From Prunus persica (taxonomy: Eukaryota > Streptophyta > Magnoliopsida > Rosales > Rosaceae): a DNA stretch of 64,000 nucleotides. The position numbers were made by a program, and so were the translations under genes. Each line of letters opens with the position of its first letter. Position 1 is the first letter of the stretch. The stretch spans positions 15,134,797 to 15,198,796 of the forward strand of contig NC_034012.1 in assembly GCF_000346465.2 (NCBI RefSeq). Direction: 5' to 3'. Positions 33,901-45,924 of this stretch are shown piece by piece. Below the pieces are notes generated by a model. The model had not been told where the DNA came from, ran no database searches, and saw nothing but the letters and a program-made list of their open reading frames with translations.

Positions 33901-36900
33901 GGGGAAAGAAATTATAAGTAGTGTAACCACTACTTATCAGAACAGGAGCTTCAAACGACCAACCAAGAAACAGAAACTTCAAAAAGTACAGACAACTTCA
34001 ACCATGAACAGCCTATAACTGCTTAAAGGGCTGTCCAGCGCCAACTTGATACTATGTTAAATAACACAATCAGAAGTGTAAAGTAATGGTGGCAAAACTT
34101 TACAAATCACTTGGCCTAGTATCATGCAGCAACATCAGCTCCAGTGTCCTGAACTCATACATTTCATTCAATGACTCCTACTGATTATGAGCATGACCTA
34201 AATAAAATTTGTTACAGCGAACAGAGCACTTGGAACTCAATGTACCAGAACAACAGATTAGACAGTTGGGTGGAACCCAAAGGATTTAAACCTTAACGCA
34301 TCCCCAAGGCTTTCCTGGAATGGGGCCAATACCAAAACCCAGCAAAGGTTATAGACATTGCCAAATCAGTTAAGCAACCACCACCGAGGGACATCAGTTC
34401 CATTGAACCATTTTATTTCCAGAAATGGTTTTGTTTATAAAGTATACAAGTCAGAATTATAACTGCAATAAATGCACAAGAAAATTAAGAGAGAGCAATA
34501 TACAATGACTATCCAATCTAGAATACATGTGTTTATCAGAACTTAGCATAATACAAAGAATTACCAGGCACAAAGTAAGCAGGTTTCTGAGCCATATCCC
34601 CAACAGTAGTACTTTCTAGTAGCTCACCCTTCAAAATCAAACATATTCACAGTTCTGCGCACTATGAGATTTTTTTTATTCAATTAATAAACAAAGAATA
34701 TGCATCTCATAGAGAGATAAATAGGAGTACAAACTGTCCGACCTTCTGAACATAATCCAATAGATCCATTGCATATGCAATTCCTACTATATTGTCAACA
34801 CGCTGCTCAAAAACAGGCACCCTATAAGAAGAATGTTCAAAATATTATCAGCTGAAGGCACTACAGAACTATTCACCATACCACTAAAATTTTGGATTAC
34901 CTTGAATATTGATGAGTTACCCACAAGTCGTGAAAATCAACTAGTGTTGCACTAGCATCGATGGCAACTACATCTACAAGAGGAGTCATCACCTCTCTAA
35001 CATGCGTATCTTTTATCTCCAGCACATTTTCAATCATATCCTGCAAAAGGATTTATTTTTCCAATAAAAAGTGTATCTTAAATAAGGAACTTCGAGCACA
35101 AAACTTTACAATTAATAAACTTAAAAGGGGGGATGGGGGTAGTAATGGGATGATGAAAGGAGCACAAGTGTTATTATAGAGAATAAAGATGTTGGAATTT
35201 CATGTTCATGACAAGCATCATATTCTACAAAACAGGAGAAATAAAATGCCTATGGACTGGCTAGATGACGCACATACACACATGCACATATATAAATGGG
35301 AATGTCTTCTTTTGCCAGATATCTGGAATGTTTTTTTTGCTATGCTGTAAATCAGTACCACCCCTTCAGGCATAACACGACCTGATAATTTGTTCATATT
35401 AACAGTCTGGCAACACAACAAGGAGGCAATGACTTTTTGCCAAATACTGTCAAGTTATGTTGTCATACAGTCAAACAGGAACACATATTAAAGCATGATT
35501 CCACCTGATCAATGGTTCAGATTAATAGCTTAGTACCATAACATGCCAGACAGTTTGGCATCCACACCGTTGCTCAGATATATTCTTGTTTAAAAGTATG
35601 ATCCAGATTGATAATTTAACATTAGATATGGCAAAAGAGCATTACTGTATATACACATATATAAACAGAGATATTTTGAAACTGAAGTTCATGGAGAAAT
35701 TCCATGTGGAAGTTAATCCAGAAGCAAACATTTTTCTCTTCATGCACAAAAATTTCTCTAGGATAGATTGTAGTGTTACTAAAAATTCCCCACGTCCCAA
35801 ACAAAGCTGTGGGTGTCAATAACAGCCCAGCTACTCTTTCAAGTGCCTTGATAAATCCAATAGTTTGAAATTATTACTTTTACATCCCCACCCCACTGTC
35901 TCTCTTCTCTCCATTTACAACAGGACCTCGACTAGTCAAATAGTATCTCACAAAATGTATTTCTTAGGAAGATTTTCACTCATCAAAGACAGGATAACAG
36001 CAAAATGCCTGCCATATTAAATCTTCACATATAACATAAAGATTTGGTGGAAACATATTGAAAAAACAATAGAATACTTGATGGCAGAAGCATTGAATTG
36101 AGAGCTGATAACATGGATTTTCTTCATTATACTCAGAAAACGAATATTTCTTTTGCAACTTGGAAGTAATGCAGCAGAATAAAATATTTATGGGAAACCA
36201 AAAACTATTCAAGTACCTGTTCTTCCTCCTCTATTGCCCCACTTAACTCTGCCCCCCGCAGCATCAATTTTAACTCCTCCTCAGTAACATACGGTTCACT
36301 GATCATAGAAAAGGTGTAAAACAACGGCATAATTTTCAAGAAGAACATTTTCATAGTAAACAAAAAACATCCGTAAACAATATTAACAGGTACAAGTTCA
36401 ATATTCCATACATCTAATTCTCTCTTATCCATAAAATGAAAGCAACACCTTTATGTATTTATCAGGTTAAAAGAAAGATAGCCTTCACAATACTCTAGCA
36501 TGGTAGATGTTCCACTTACTATCAAGAAACACATGAGATAACAGTCCAAAGATTATGTTAAACTTAATGCATCCAACCCACAACCAATTGGCTAGGTGAA
36601 GAGACCGAAGGCCATACATATTATTATGCATGGCTTAGAATTTCTGATATGGGATTCTATATTCTCAACACGCCCCTCACGTGTGGCAAGACTGATCCAA
36701 ACACGTGGATCAATTATATAGATGATATGGAGTGTGTGCGGTTGTTGGACCAGACACGTGGAGCATTGGCTTTGACACCATGTTAAATTTAGAGCATCCA
36801 ACCTAGAACCATTTTGGTAATGATGAGAAGCCCAAGATATTATACACTGTGACGCAGGAATTAGACCTGGTCGGTTAGAAGCCCAGTTGGTTCGGTTTCA

Positions 36901-39771
36901 GTTTGGAATTTGGGCAAACCAACTAGCCCGGTTTGATGCACGTTTTGGGCCCAAACCGACCCCAGCCCTAACCCATACTCTATCTCTATCGTCCTTCTTA
37001 ACCTTTTGAAAAACAATGTTATTTAAATTATAATGTGAACTATTAAGTCCATAACCACAAAGAGATAATAACCATAATTGTCAAGCAGCACCAGCCAAGC
37101 ACCAACTGGATTATTGACAAGCAGCAAAAGAAATAAATATGACATAAATTGGAAGTTAGGGAGAATTCAAATTTGGGTTATCAAAAGAGCAAACCTTCTT
37201 CCTTTCAACCCGAGTATTTTTAGCATCCCCATTGATAGATATGTAACAACTCTTCCCACAGGATATAATACCAATGAAAGCCACGCCACTGGCCTAACCT
37301 AGAGGCATCACACCCAACATTGACCCAATTAATCAAGACAAGCAGGAATAATATCAGTTAAGAAAAAATGAGTTAACACAAATAAAAGTCTAAAGAAAAA
37401 GACAAAGCTGTCTAATTAGTGGTCATGTGGGTTTTAGTAGAAGTTAGAGAAACTCTACAGTTTATAACTTACCACAAACCTAGCAACCTCTGTGGGATTG
37501 TGAACAGCGACACTTTTGGGAGTTATTTCAGTGAGGAGCAAAATAGCAACCTTGCATCACCAAGATAAATAAACAGTATTAAATATCAGTCCCACCAGTA
37601 CATTATTTTCTTATATACGTATATGCAGCCTCTGGCCTTTGATAAGAAATGAGGAGAGGAAAGACAACACTGATTTTGCTCTTAACATCTAAAATAACAA
37701 TTTTTCAACAAAAGCCAGACTCAACACAGTAGAAATAGCATTCTCTTCTTCAATTTCACTTAATAAAACAAATTAGACTCTTTCAGAACTATGAGTTTAG
37801 TGAATCAATCTTTCTCTATCTAGACACAGAGATAGAGAAAGAGAGATAGTGCAGGTACACACTCAGAAAGAAACAAAAACTGTACTTTATACGAAATGAA
37901 AAGACCCATTTTTTTTAATATAGGAGTTTCTTCAGCCCCCGCCCCCTCTGTTTCCAACAGACAAAAGGGCAATTGTAGAAATATTTTTTTTCTGAGAATA
38001 CTGAGTGAAGACTATGGAATACTAGTTATTGGGATAATTCATAATTAGAATTTTGCTGATACAAAAAGGGTATGGTGAAAAGAACAAAAATAAACATAAA
38101 TTAAGCACTAAACAGCATGTTTTAAAGTTTGAGTGTCCAAAATACTTATCCCTATATCAAACTCTGTACCTCCATATCTATGCTTATTAATTGGTCAAGC
38201 AAGGAAAATGAAACATACAGTCATTACTCCAGTTGCTGCGCTAACACCAGCTTCACCAAATATTGCTGTTGCAGCATCTGTAACTAAAGCAGTTGCTCCA
38301 ATATTGACAACACTGAGTACATAAGGAAATTCTACAATAAGAAAGAAATGTTCAACTTCACGATGGAAGAGTAGAAAAATTAATACCAACAAAAATGAGA
38401 AGGAAAGTACGTTGTTCCAATAAGTATGGTTGTTAAGAACCGAGTAACATCGTTGCGAAGCAATTTGAAGACACCATCTTCAGACTCTTTCTCAGCCAAC
38501 TCACGCACCTGACACAGATTAATATCAATTAACTGATGTTATTTCAAGATCCTAATGGGTCAGATCATTCATTTTCTTTCAGTAAGCTAATAGGTTGATC
38601 ATTTACTGAAAATTGGATATGCACATTTCAAAGTTACAATTTTATGTACACATAAGCACTGAAAAAGAAGAAAGCCATAATATATTAAGGTCCTTAATTC
38701 CATATTATTTGGAGGTCATTTAAAAAGCTAACCACAAATACTTTTAACCCTCGTGTATGAAATCAAGTCTGTTGAATTAGCAAGTTTAAGAAAGGATGCT
38801 TTGCATTCCAAGGTCAAAAATGTAATTTCCACTACAATCTATAGAGAATAAGAGTCTAACTCTACTTCAGGGTACAAGGACATAAAACCAGACATGGAAA
38901 CCAGCCCACAAATGTTAATGAATGATAAATAGTTGGCATTGACGAATATACAGTGTTCCTCCATTGTTAAGTCAAATTATCCATAACTTAAAAGGATAAG
39001 TAACATAAAACTTACACTTACAGTTTATCATTTCGAACATCATCTGAAATGGCTTAGTTGTAAGTTACTTCATTAAAAAAGAGTCATAAAGAGTGCAATG
39101 TCCAGAGGTGGACAAGAAATTCGTCATCCAAACAAATCAAAAGCAATCTTTCACAATGCCTATGATATAACCATTCACAGAACATAACAAATTCATACCT
39201 TCCAGGGCCACAGTGTGGTAATTGAAGTCTCCGCCATTGAGAAAAACGCCGAGAGTCCCAAAAGCAAAGCCAAAATCAAACCCTGCTCTTTGAAGAGCTG
39301 AAGAACCTGCAATGTCTTCGGCCAGGCATTCCTGAGCAACAATATGCTCTGCCCAATAACCCCATAGCCTGCATTCACCACACCCTCCACCGCAAAAGCT
39401 CTTCTGCACCCATAAATTAAAACCCCACAAACCATGGCTGCCAAAACAATTCCGCACTTTACCAATTCCTTAACAAAATCAAACTTTGAACCCGAAACAG
39501 CATCTGCACTGCCCGAACTCTCATTATCATCAGCTAGAGCTTGCAAACGAGCTCTATTAACAAACAAGTCAACTCCTTCACATCTTGGACCTAAGATGCC
39601 CCTAAAACCACTATTACCAATGCAGTTCGCCCCCAATTGAAATGGGTATCGATTATTTTGCAGCAAAACCTTCATGGGAAATTTTGTTTGCCTATTGCAA
39701 CACATGAAACTCCATGATTTCGAGCAAGAATTGTACCTAGGCAGAGTCAGAATGGAAGACTCAAGCGCCAT
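30977..39771 (-). CDS. chloroplast DUF21/CBS/CorC-HlyC (CNNM-like) membrane protein, 14 exons
   Basis: Minus-strand exons are 39199-39771, 38411-38508, 38219-38312, 37473-37550, 37195-37298, 36217-36298, 34901-35040, 34743-34821, 34565-34628, 33462-33553, 33289-33354, 32772-32888, 31415-31603 and 30977-31216. All junctions are GT-AG, the phases agree and the total is 671 residues. The N-terminus is Ser/Arg-rich without early acids, like a chloroplast transit peptide. A first membrane segment lies near 107-125 (GIVLAAMVCGVLIYG). The DUF21 transmembrane domain (about 165-345) holds LLGLSAFFSMAETSITTLWP and TEITPKSVAVHNP. Two CBS domains follow (about 380-510; VREVMTPLVDVVAID, GIVTLEDVVEEIVGEIFDE), then a CorC/HlyC domain with GFICEAFGYIPRTGE. 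It matches Arabidopsis At1g55930/At3g13070. Relatives move or sense magnesium and related ions; transport here is inferred. A lysine-rich DKKDKKDKKEK patch interrupts the CorC/HlyC domain. Confidence 0.95.
31937..32044 (-). repeat. tRNA-derived SINE in intron 12 of the CNNM-like gene
   Basis: On the minus strand an A-box (TAGCTCAAGTGGTTCAGAG, 32014-32032) and a B-box (GTTTGAATCTC, 31969-31979) are followed by an A-rich tail. Flanking repeats AAGATGCCTGT (31926-31936) and AAGATGCATGT (32045-32055) match at 10 of 11 bases and look like the target duplication. Confidence 0.7.
36556..36850 (-). mobile_element. TRIM-like LTR element remnant in an intron of the CNNM-like gene
   Basis: A 115-bp TG...CA block (36556-36670) and a partial second copy from 36781 share the start TGTTAAA(C/T)TTA and the phrase GCATCCAACC. 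On the minus strand TGGTGTCAAAGC (36769-36780) sits beside the right copy, 10 of 12 bases like the initiator-Met primer site, and GAGGGGCG sits beside the left copy like a polypurine tract. The internal part is only about 110 bp with no coding, as in TRIM elements. The right LTR is eroded. Confidence 0.55.
36860..36975. repeat. degenerate inverted repeat, hAT-MITE-like
   Basis: TTGGTTCGGTTTCAGTTTGG and AAACCAACTAGCCCGGTTT pair with one another around a short loop, and GGCCCAAACCGACC follows. It resembles a small foldback element, but the ends are not defined. Confidence 0.35.
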
Positions 39772-40376
39772 TTCGATAAATTACAAGCAAATAACAGAAT
39801 GTGAACAAGACCCAGAACGAAAATTTCAACGCCAAAGAACTAAATGGGAATCTCAGGGCAAAGAATCGAACGAAATTATTATTAAAGCTTTGAAATTGGG
39901 GAAATTTTTTGGCTAATATGTATGTGGAAAAGCAAAGGGGCGCTCATACAAGGGGGGATGTACAATGGTTTTTTATTTTCTTGTATAAATTTGGGATTTG
40001 GAATATTGGGTTGGGCAAAATGGGAAGTTGAAGCGGGGATAAGGAAGGGGGGAAGCTAGGGTTTTAGCAGGATTTAAAGACGGCTAGAGAGAATGGGAAA
40101 CAAGAGGGTCATGGTTGAAGGAAAAGCGCGGGGAGATAGAGAAGTGGGTGCGGGATATTATTTGGATTGTTCATTAACATGTTTGGTTGTTGGAGAAGGC
40201 GAACTGGACAACTGAACAAATTGAAATTGAGCTTGGTCTGGTTTGGCAGCGGCAAGTTGGATTGACATTACAAGGACAGGCATTGTCCCTTTGCATCTTA
40301 TTTAATTTGGGATAAAAGGGCTAAGCAATTTGGACTGGCATTTTAGACCCAAAAACCCCAAACATCGACCGAGTTC
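39772..40376. promoter_or_regulatory. upstream region of the CNNM-like gene
   Basis: This is the 600-base flank between the minus-strand start at 39771 and the next transposon. It should hold the promoter and leader. I cannot point to a convincing TATA box. Confidence 0.4.
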
Positions 40377-40884
40377 TTAGAGAGATTCCACCGAGCAGCC
40401 CAAGTCCGAGGCTGGGGGCGGGCTGGGCGAAAAACCATGTTTCAGCGGGCCAGTCTTGCTCGGACTGGGAGTGGGACTCACGAAAATGGGCTGGCCGAAA
40501 GGCCAGTTTTGTCTGAGCTCGAGCCCGAGAGGGGATGACGTCAGGCGCGACGTCATCGCGCAGTGTAAAAAAAATTTGAACTCGCGTGCGTTGACTTCAG
40601 GCCTGCGCAATCTCCAACGGCTAGAAAACACGTGTCAAGGCCTGGGCTCTCCGATCTGCTTCTCCTTCTTCAATCCAACGGCTGGCATTTTTTTGGCAAT
40701 AAAATTATGAAAAAAATTCGAAATTTTTTTTTAAAAATACAAAAAAATTCTGAATTTTTTTTTTCTATAAATACCCTTCACTTTCAACACCAATCCTCAT
40801 ACATTTTCTTCTACTTATACTATTATTCATTCTTTACTCAACATTTTATTCTTTTTCAAATTTTTATTTTTATTTCTTATCTTT

Positions 40885-41959
40885 ATGGCTTCTTCTATTG
40901 AAAGCGGAGGGGCGTGGAGCAGCATGGAAGATGTTTGCTTGTCCGAGTCTTGGGTCCAAATTAGTCATTGTCCCGTGTCAGGCAATGAGATGAAATTTTG
41001 TCATATGTGGGAAAAAAATTATTGCCGAATTTTGTAAAAAAATTCCAAGGTCGACTCGTACTGAAATGGCATTGTCTAGTAGGTGGAAAATTCTCAATAA
41101 AGAGTTGGTAAAATGGAGAGATGCCTTGACAAAAGCAATGGACAACTATAGAAGCGGGGAAAATCTTAGTAGCGAGGTAAATATTTTGTAATTTTAGTTG
41201 TATTCAGTTTAATGTCCTAATATATATATTTTGTTAATATTTCTTGCATTTTCAATATTTTGTTAATATTTCTTGTATTTCCAATTGCTTCTTAATATTT
41301 CTTGCACTTCCAATATATTTGTAAGGTTAATTGCATTTTCATTTTTTTTTTGTTACTTGCATATCCAATATATTTTAAATATTTCTTGCATTTTCATTAA
41401 TTTTTTTTTTTTGTTAATAGATGATTCAAGCATTGATGTGGTTTGGTGCAATTGGCAAGGCAAAAAAACTTTCAACCATCATGAATGTTGGGAGGTGGTG
41501 AAAAATTGCAAACGCTTTAGAATTATTCCCACGGGTCCTGCCATTATGTTAAACGAGACGCCACTCCATGATTCAACGCCATCGGATTCACCCCTCGATT
41601 CCCCTATGAGTCAAGACTCACCCATTGCTGCGAAGGCGAAGAAAGGGTGTAATTCTAGCAGTAATACATTAAAAAAATTGGAGAAAATTGCAAGGCAGAG
41701 CGCCATAAGAATTGAAATGGAGTGGAAACACCAAGAGAACGAGATGGTAATTCGAGCAGAATTTGTACAAGAAAGGGAGTTTTTGAGCAAAGAACTCATT
41801 GACAAGAAGGATCGGGAAACCATGGCCATGGATACAAGCCATATGTCCCCTAAAACAAAATAATTTTGGAAGCTAGAACGAAGGGATGTTATGCGAAGAA
41901 AACCTTTCCATGACGATGGGCCTAGCAACACGGATTGTTTAAATGATCAAAACCATTAA
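40885..41959 (+). pseudogene. PIF/Harbinger ORF1 (Myb/trihelix-like, NAM-associated), broken
   Basis: ORF1 proteins help the transposase bind the element ends. Exon 1 (40885-41176) starts MASSIESGGAWSSMEDVCLS and continues through a Myb/SANT-like region; exon 2 (41421-41959) has WQGKKTFNHHECWEVVKNC, the serine-rich PSDSPLDSPMSQDSP linker and a coiled tail ending SNTDCLNDQNH. Lesions: a one-base shift in the A-run after CHMWEK (about 41012), another at the GKAKK A-run (about 41465), and an in-frame TAA (about 41861) where the family has Gln. These proteins are often mis-annotated as 'glutathione S-transferase T3-like'. Confidence 0.85.
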
Positions 41960-42306
41960 ATTAGTTGGCATACCTTTTATTTATTTGTATTTTTCATGTT
42001 TTGTATTTTTATTTATTGTAATTCATGTATTTTATTTTAGTAGTAGTAATTCTTTATTTTAGTAGGTGTATTGGCTTTCTTTATTTAATAAACAAAGCAT
42101 TCAATAAAATACTTTTTTATTCAACATATTCCATACATCAAAGAAAACATAATTAAAAGGAAAAACCACAACCAAAGCATAATAAAAAATAAAAAAAAAC
42201 TACAACCAAAGCACAATAATAAAAACAAACCACAACCAAACCATAAAAATAAAAAAAAACAACACAACCAAAGCATCTATGCTCCATCATTCACCGTTAT
42301 TGACTT

Positions 42307-43654
42307 TCACGCCCATAGATGCTCCATTAAGTCAAGTTGACGTCTTTCATGAATATACGAAGATTGCATCTCTGTATATCGATCTACCATACGGGTCATG
42401 AAACGACCATCCCTAACCAATGAATCCAGCTCAAATGGTTCTCCACTTGGCCCCATGGGCCTTTCATAAATTCGTGTCAAGGCCGTGTTCATGGGATCCG
42501 ATTCGTAGACCTCTACAGCATCGTAATCATACTCATCCTCCACAATCATATTATGGAGGATGATGCAAGTCATCATAATGCTTCTGAGGACCTTCGCATC
42601 AAACATACGGGACGCACCTCGAATAATCAACCACTGAGCTTGAAGGATGCCAAAACACCTTTTGACATATTTCATGTATCCTTATTGATAGGAAGCAAAT
42701 AATTTTTGCTTCTGGGATCGGGGATTCGGTATGGATTTGACAAATGTGGTCCACCTCGGGTAGATGCCGTCAGCTAGATAATACCCCGTCTGGTAGACTG
42801 CATTGTTGACTTGATAGGTGATATTAGGGCCTTGGCCTCTCAAAACATCGTTGAAGACCGGGGATTGACCCAGCACGTTGAGGTCATTTTGGGATCCGGC
42901 AACTCCTAAGAAGGCATGCCAAACCCATGTATCAAATCCAGCAACTGCTTCACGGATGATACTTTTTTGGCATTTTATATTTCCGTAATCTCCTTGCCAG
43001 ACAGTTGGGCAATTCTTCCGTTGCCAGTGCATGCAGTCGATGCTACCGATAATTCCTGGAAATCCTCGAGCTTCGGCTTTTTGTAAAAGCCATTAGAGGT
43101 CCTTGGAAGTAGGTCTGCATAGGTAGTCCTGAGTGTAAAAAGTTTCAACTGCATGACAAAATCTTACCAAAGCCTCCAACGTAGTGGACTTCCCCATCCG
43201 AGCAATCTCATCCACCTGATCAGCAGATGAACTATACGCCAACATTCGTATAACAGCTGTAAGGTTTTGCTCTGAAAGAAGGCCCAAAACCCCAGCTGCA
43301 TCACACTTTTGAACAAAGTATGCATCATAATTGCAAATATCATGCATGACTTTGTTGAACAAATGGGGTTGCATTCTATATCGCCTTCGAAAATCAACAT
43401 CAGAGTACAAAGAAGTTAGAATAAAATAATCTTCCAAAAGATTCTTACTCCGAAAATGCCTATATATGTCCACATTCAGGCCACAGGTGACTTGTGAACC
43501 ATGGCGACAACCTTGGTTCGCTTCATCAAGCAAAGCCTGCTATGACAACTTGTTCATCTTCTTCTCTTTGCAACCTTTGCCTTTCAGCTCGTCTACGACT
43601 TCTCTCATTTGTTTCTCGCTCTTGCCTCTCCAAGCATCTCCTCAAATCTTCCAT
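42307..43654 (-). pseudogene. PIF/Harbinger transposase (HARBI1-like DDE nuclease), broken
   Basis: This is the catalytic nuclease of the element. Starting from the ATG at 43654 there is a basic, helical N-terminus rich in Arg/Glu. The conserved block VDFRRRYRMQPHLFNKVMHD follows, then the first catalytic Asp region (GSIDCMHWQ), the second (AGSQNDLNVLG) and the glutamate region (TCIILHNMIVEDEYDY). Three lesions are visible: an extra T near 43540 shifts the frame, a TAA at about 43093 replaces Gln, and a TAA at about 42682 replaces Glu. Between these the sequence is very family-like, so the decay looks recent. It ends LDLMEHLWA. Confidence 0.9.
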
Positions 43655-44150
43655 TGAGAATGGAGTATGAATTCTAAACTCTGAGAAATGAAAATATAGA
43701 AAGATGTGGTGTGAGAGATATGAGCTAAGCCTCTGGTTTTATAGAAAATTTTGGCCAGATATAGATGCCACGTGGCTATTTTGACCTAATAAATGATATT
43801 TTTGTGTAGGTAAATATGTGGAATGCGCTAAGTCTAATATGATTGGAGTTTTTGGGTGCTTATCACATGTAAGACAATAAGGAAGTGGGGTGAAAACAAG
43901 GAAAAATAGAAAAGAAAAGGAAAGAAAACAAAAGGGAAAAAAAGGAAATTCTAAGTGCATAACCCATATCAGAACTCACCATCACCGTTAGAACTGAGTC
44001 AGCTTCATCAATAATCAACACCATCTACAAAAGGACGAAGGAAATTAACAAAGAGAGCTGATGACTTTTGCAGAATGAAGACGGAGCTGATGGGTTTCGC
44101 AGAAGGAAGAGAGAGTCGATTGGTTTTGCATAAGGAAGAGAAGAGAGAGC
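43655..44150. other. flank with an isolated exon-like patch
   Basis: On the minus strand 43979-44026 reads MVLIIDEADSVL between an AG and a GTGAGT, like one exon of a P-loop ATPase (a Walker B-type hydrophobic run plus DEAD-like acids). No partner exon was found. Nearby, about 44060-44175 has three or four degenerate copies of a GAGCTGATGGGTTTCGCAGA-type unit. Confidence 0.3.
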
Positions 44151-44153
44151 AAA

Positions 44154-44534
44154 ATGATCAATCTCGCTGATTGGTTTCGCAACTTGGCAAACGACCAAGT
44201 AAACGGTAGCAATGGAAGAATATTGAGTGATACTTATGCAAACGACAATTTGTTTAAAGGAAAATCCTTAGACGAAAATAGGATTCCTTCAAAGAATGAA
44301 TGGTTTTATTTATACAACAAACAGAGAATCAATGCAGTCGTTGATGAAATAGTACAACTAGGCTCTTTCAAGGAACATGCCCACTTTTTAACAATCGATA
44401 AAGTCCTCGACAAGAGGAACTACTCAAGGACTAGGGGGATTTTGTTAATACCAAATATCAATAAGGCCTACCAAAAAAAGCCTAAGAAATCAAAGCCCAA
44501 ACTACTTGAGGAAGTTGTTAGGCACAACAACTAA
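44154..44534 (+). CDS. unidentified ORF, 126 residues
   Basis: I recognise no domain. The protein is hydrophilic, with LADWFRNLANDQ near the start, a middle KNEWFYLYNKQRINAVVDEI stretch that could be helical, and a lysine-rich KKPKKSKPK tail. There is no signal peptide or membrane segment. The start codon lies in the last copy of a degenerate ~30-bp repeat array. It could be a chance ORF, a fragment of an unrecognised transposon gene or a small real gene. Promoter evidence is lacking. Confidence 0.3.
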   Translation: MINLADWFRNLANDQVNGSNGRILSDTYANDNLFKGKSLDENRIPSKNEWFYLYNKQRINAVVDEIVQLGSFKEHAHFLTIDKVLDKRNYSRTRGILLIPNINKAYQKKPKKSKPKLLEEVVRHNN

Positions 44535-44699
44535 ATAAAACACACTAGCCTTGTCCTATGCTTGAGGACGCCCAAGAAGCAGTAATGAACTATCCACACC
44601 CAAAAAAAGCCTACGAGACCAAAGCCAATCTTGCTCGAACCCACCCAAGTGCCTCTTCTTAGAGGCCTGCACGTGGGATGGAAGTGCCATGAAGAGGCC

Positions 44700-44930
44700 C
44701 CTCAAAACATTCTAACTAACCCATGTTGTTTCCAAAAATAGAGCATATACATTAGACGGCTACCACTGATCACTTACTCAAATGATCCCATGTCATCTGC
44801 AACTCTCTAGTCCCACATTAGAAAAGGAAAACAAAAAGGTTCAACCTTCCATGTATAAAAGGAAGTATTTTACACCTAAAAAATATAATATGAGTCTTCT
44901 TCACATTTGTGTACAATACTTTTGATAACT
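44700..44930. repeat. TRIM/LTR-like promoter fragment
   Basis: The phrase AGTCCCACATTAG followed some 50 bases later by a TATAAAAGG box is typical of short plant LTRs. No matching second LTR or ends were found. Confidence 0.3.
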
Positions 44931-45368
44931 TCATTTGAACAAAAAATATTGACTTAGGCATCGAAAGTTGTTTGGGAAACCACCACCACCTCTTGAATAA
45001 TCCCCTTCTGTTTCTTTTTCAGGAATAGGAGCCAACAACCACCTTACTTGGCCACTCCAAGCAAGGAAAAAATATACATAAATGCAGCCTTCAAACCTAA
45101 GTTTATCCTTGAGGAAGGGTTGACATGGTTTGAGCACTCTGATTGGTTGAGCATCTGTTATGCATCAACAAAATCATGTCCTCTATCTTTTCCCCAGGGA
45201 TAGTGAATGAGAGATTCATTTTCCATGTTTGGTAATGCTGGGAAAGTAACAAGGACATATCATATTTCCTTTCCCATGTTTGGTTTGTGTAAGAATGGAA
45301 AAAATAATTTGTTTAGCTTCCCAATTATACCCAAAATAGAAATATGAAATAAATAAAATAAAAAAAGG

Positions 45369-45513
45369 TCGTCGAGTTTAGCTGAGTGGAAAAGGGCATT
45401 GACTTGACAATTGATCTCAAAATCGAACTCCCATAGCATCTTGATAGTGTGTGTGTGAAATCCCCTCGCCCTTGTAGTTTAGACAATTACTTGTATTAAA
45501 AACAAAACAAAAA
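45369..45513 (+). repeat. tRNA-derived SINE
   Basis: An A-box (TTAGCTGAGTGGAAAAGGGC, 45378-45397) and a B-box (AAATCGAACTCCC, about 45419-45431) are followed by a body with a (GT)n patch and an A-rich tail. The flanks are A-rich, so the target duplication cannot be fixed. Confidence 0.65.
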
Positions 45514-45654
45514 ATACCAACAACTCTCTTTGTTGTTAGATAAAATTGCAATTATAACTTGTTAACATACAAATTGGTAATGAAAAAACTGCATTTAAGG
45601 ATTTGGAAAGAGTCCTAGATAGGAGTGTGCACTAGATTTTATTTTTGAAAATAC

Positions 45655-45924
45655 TTGGCTCCTTAAAATTGAGGAGGAGCTCTTCCTCAAAACAAATTGA
45701 GTTTTGACACTTGTCAAATTCATTTAATTTTTTTTCAGCACTATTGGGCTAGGTAAAATTGAGGAGAAGCTCCTCCTTAAAATCAATGGGATTTTGACAC
45801 TTGCCAAATCTCAACAACATTGAAAAAGTTTCAACAAAAAAGAAAAAGAAAAATTAAAAATTTGACACATGTCAAAACTAGATTAATTGCAAGAAGAAGC
45901 TCTTACTCAATTATAAGGAGCCAA
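45655..45924. mobile_element. foldback MITE
   Basis: Left TTGGCTCCTTAAAATTGAG and right CTCAATTATAAGGAGCCAAA are inverted. The pairing runs inwards to TTTTGACACTTGTCAAAT and its partner, about 65 bp per side. A second partial copy of the left arm is present in the middle (about 45750-45810). A perfect 13-bp direct repeat TGTGCACTAGATT lies further out at 45626-45638 and 45970-45982. Confidence 0.65.

Larger units (their letters stand above)
40380..43654. mobile_element. decayed two-gene PIF/Harbinger transposon, right end not found
   Basis: The left end GAGAGATTCCACCGAGC follows a TTA (40377-40379) and matches the inverted right end of the 1175-bp element at 23.2 kb. Two convergent genes lie inside: a Myb/NAM-associated ORF1 on plus (40885-41959) and a DDE transposase on minus (42307-43654). 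This is the usual PIF/Harbinger pair. Both carry several frameshifts and stops, so the copy is dead as a source. I did not find a matching inverted end to the right of 43654, so that end is truncated or too diverged. Confidence 0.82.
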
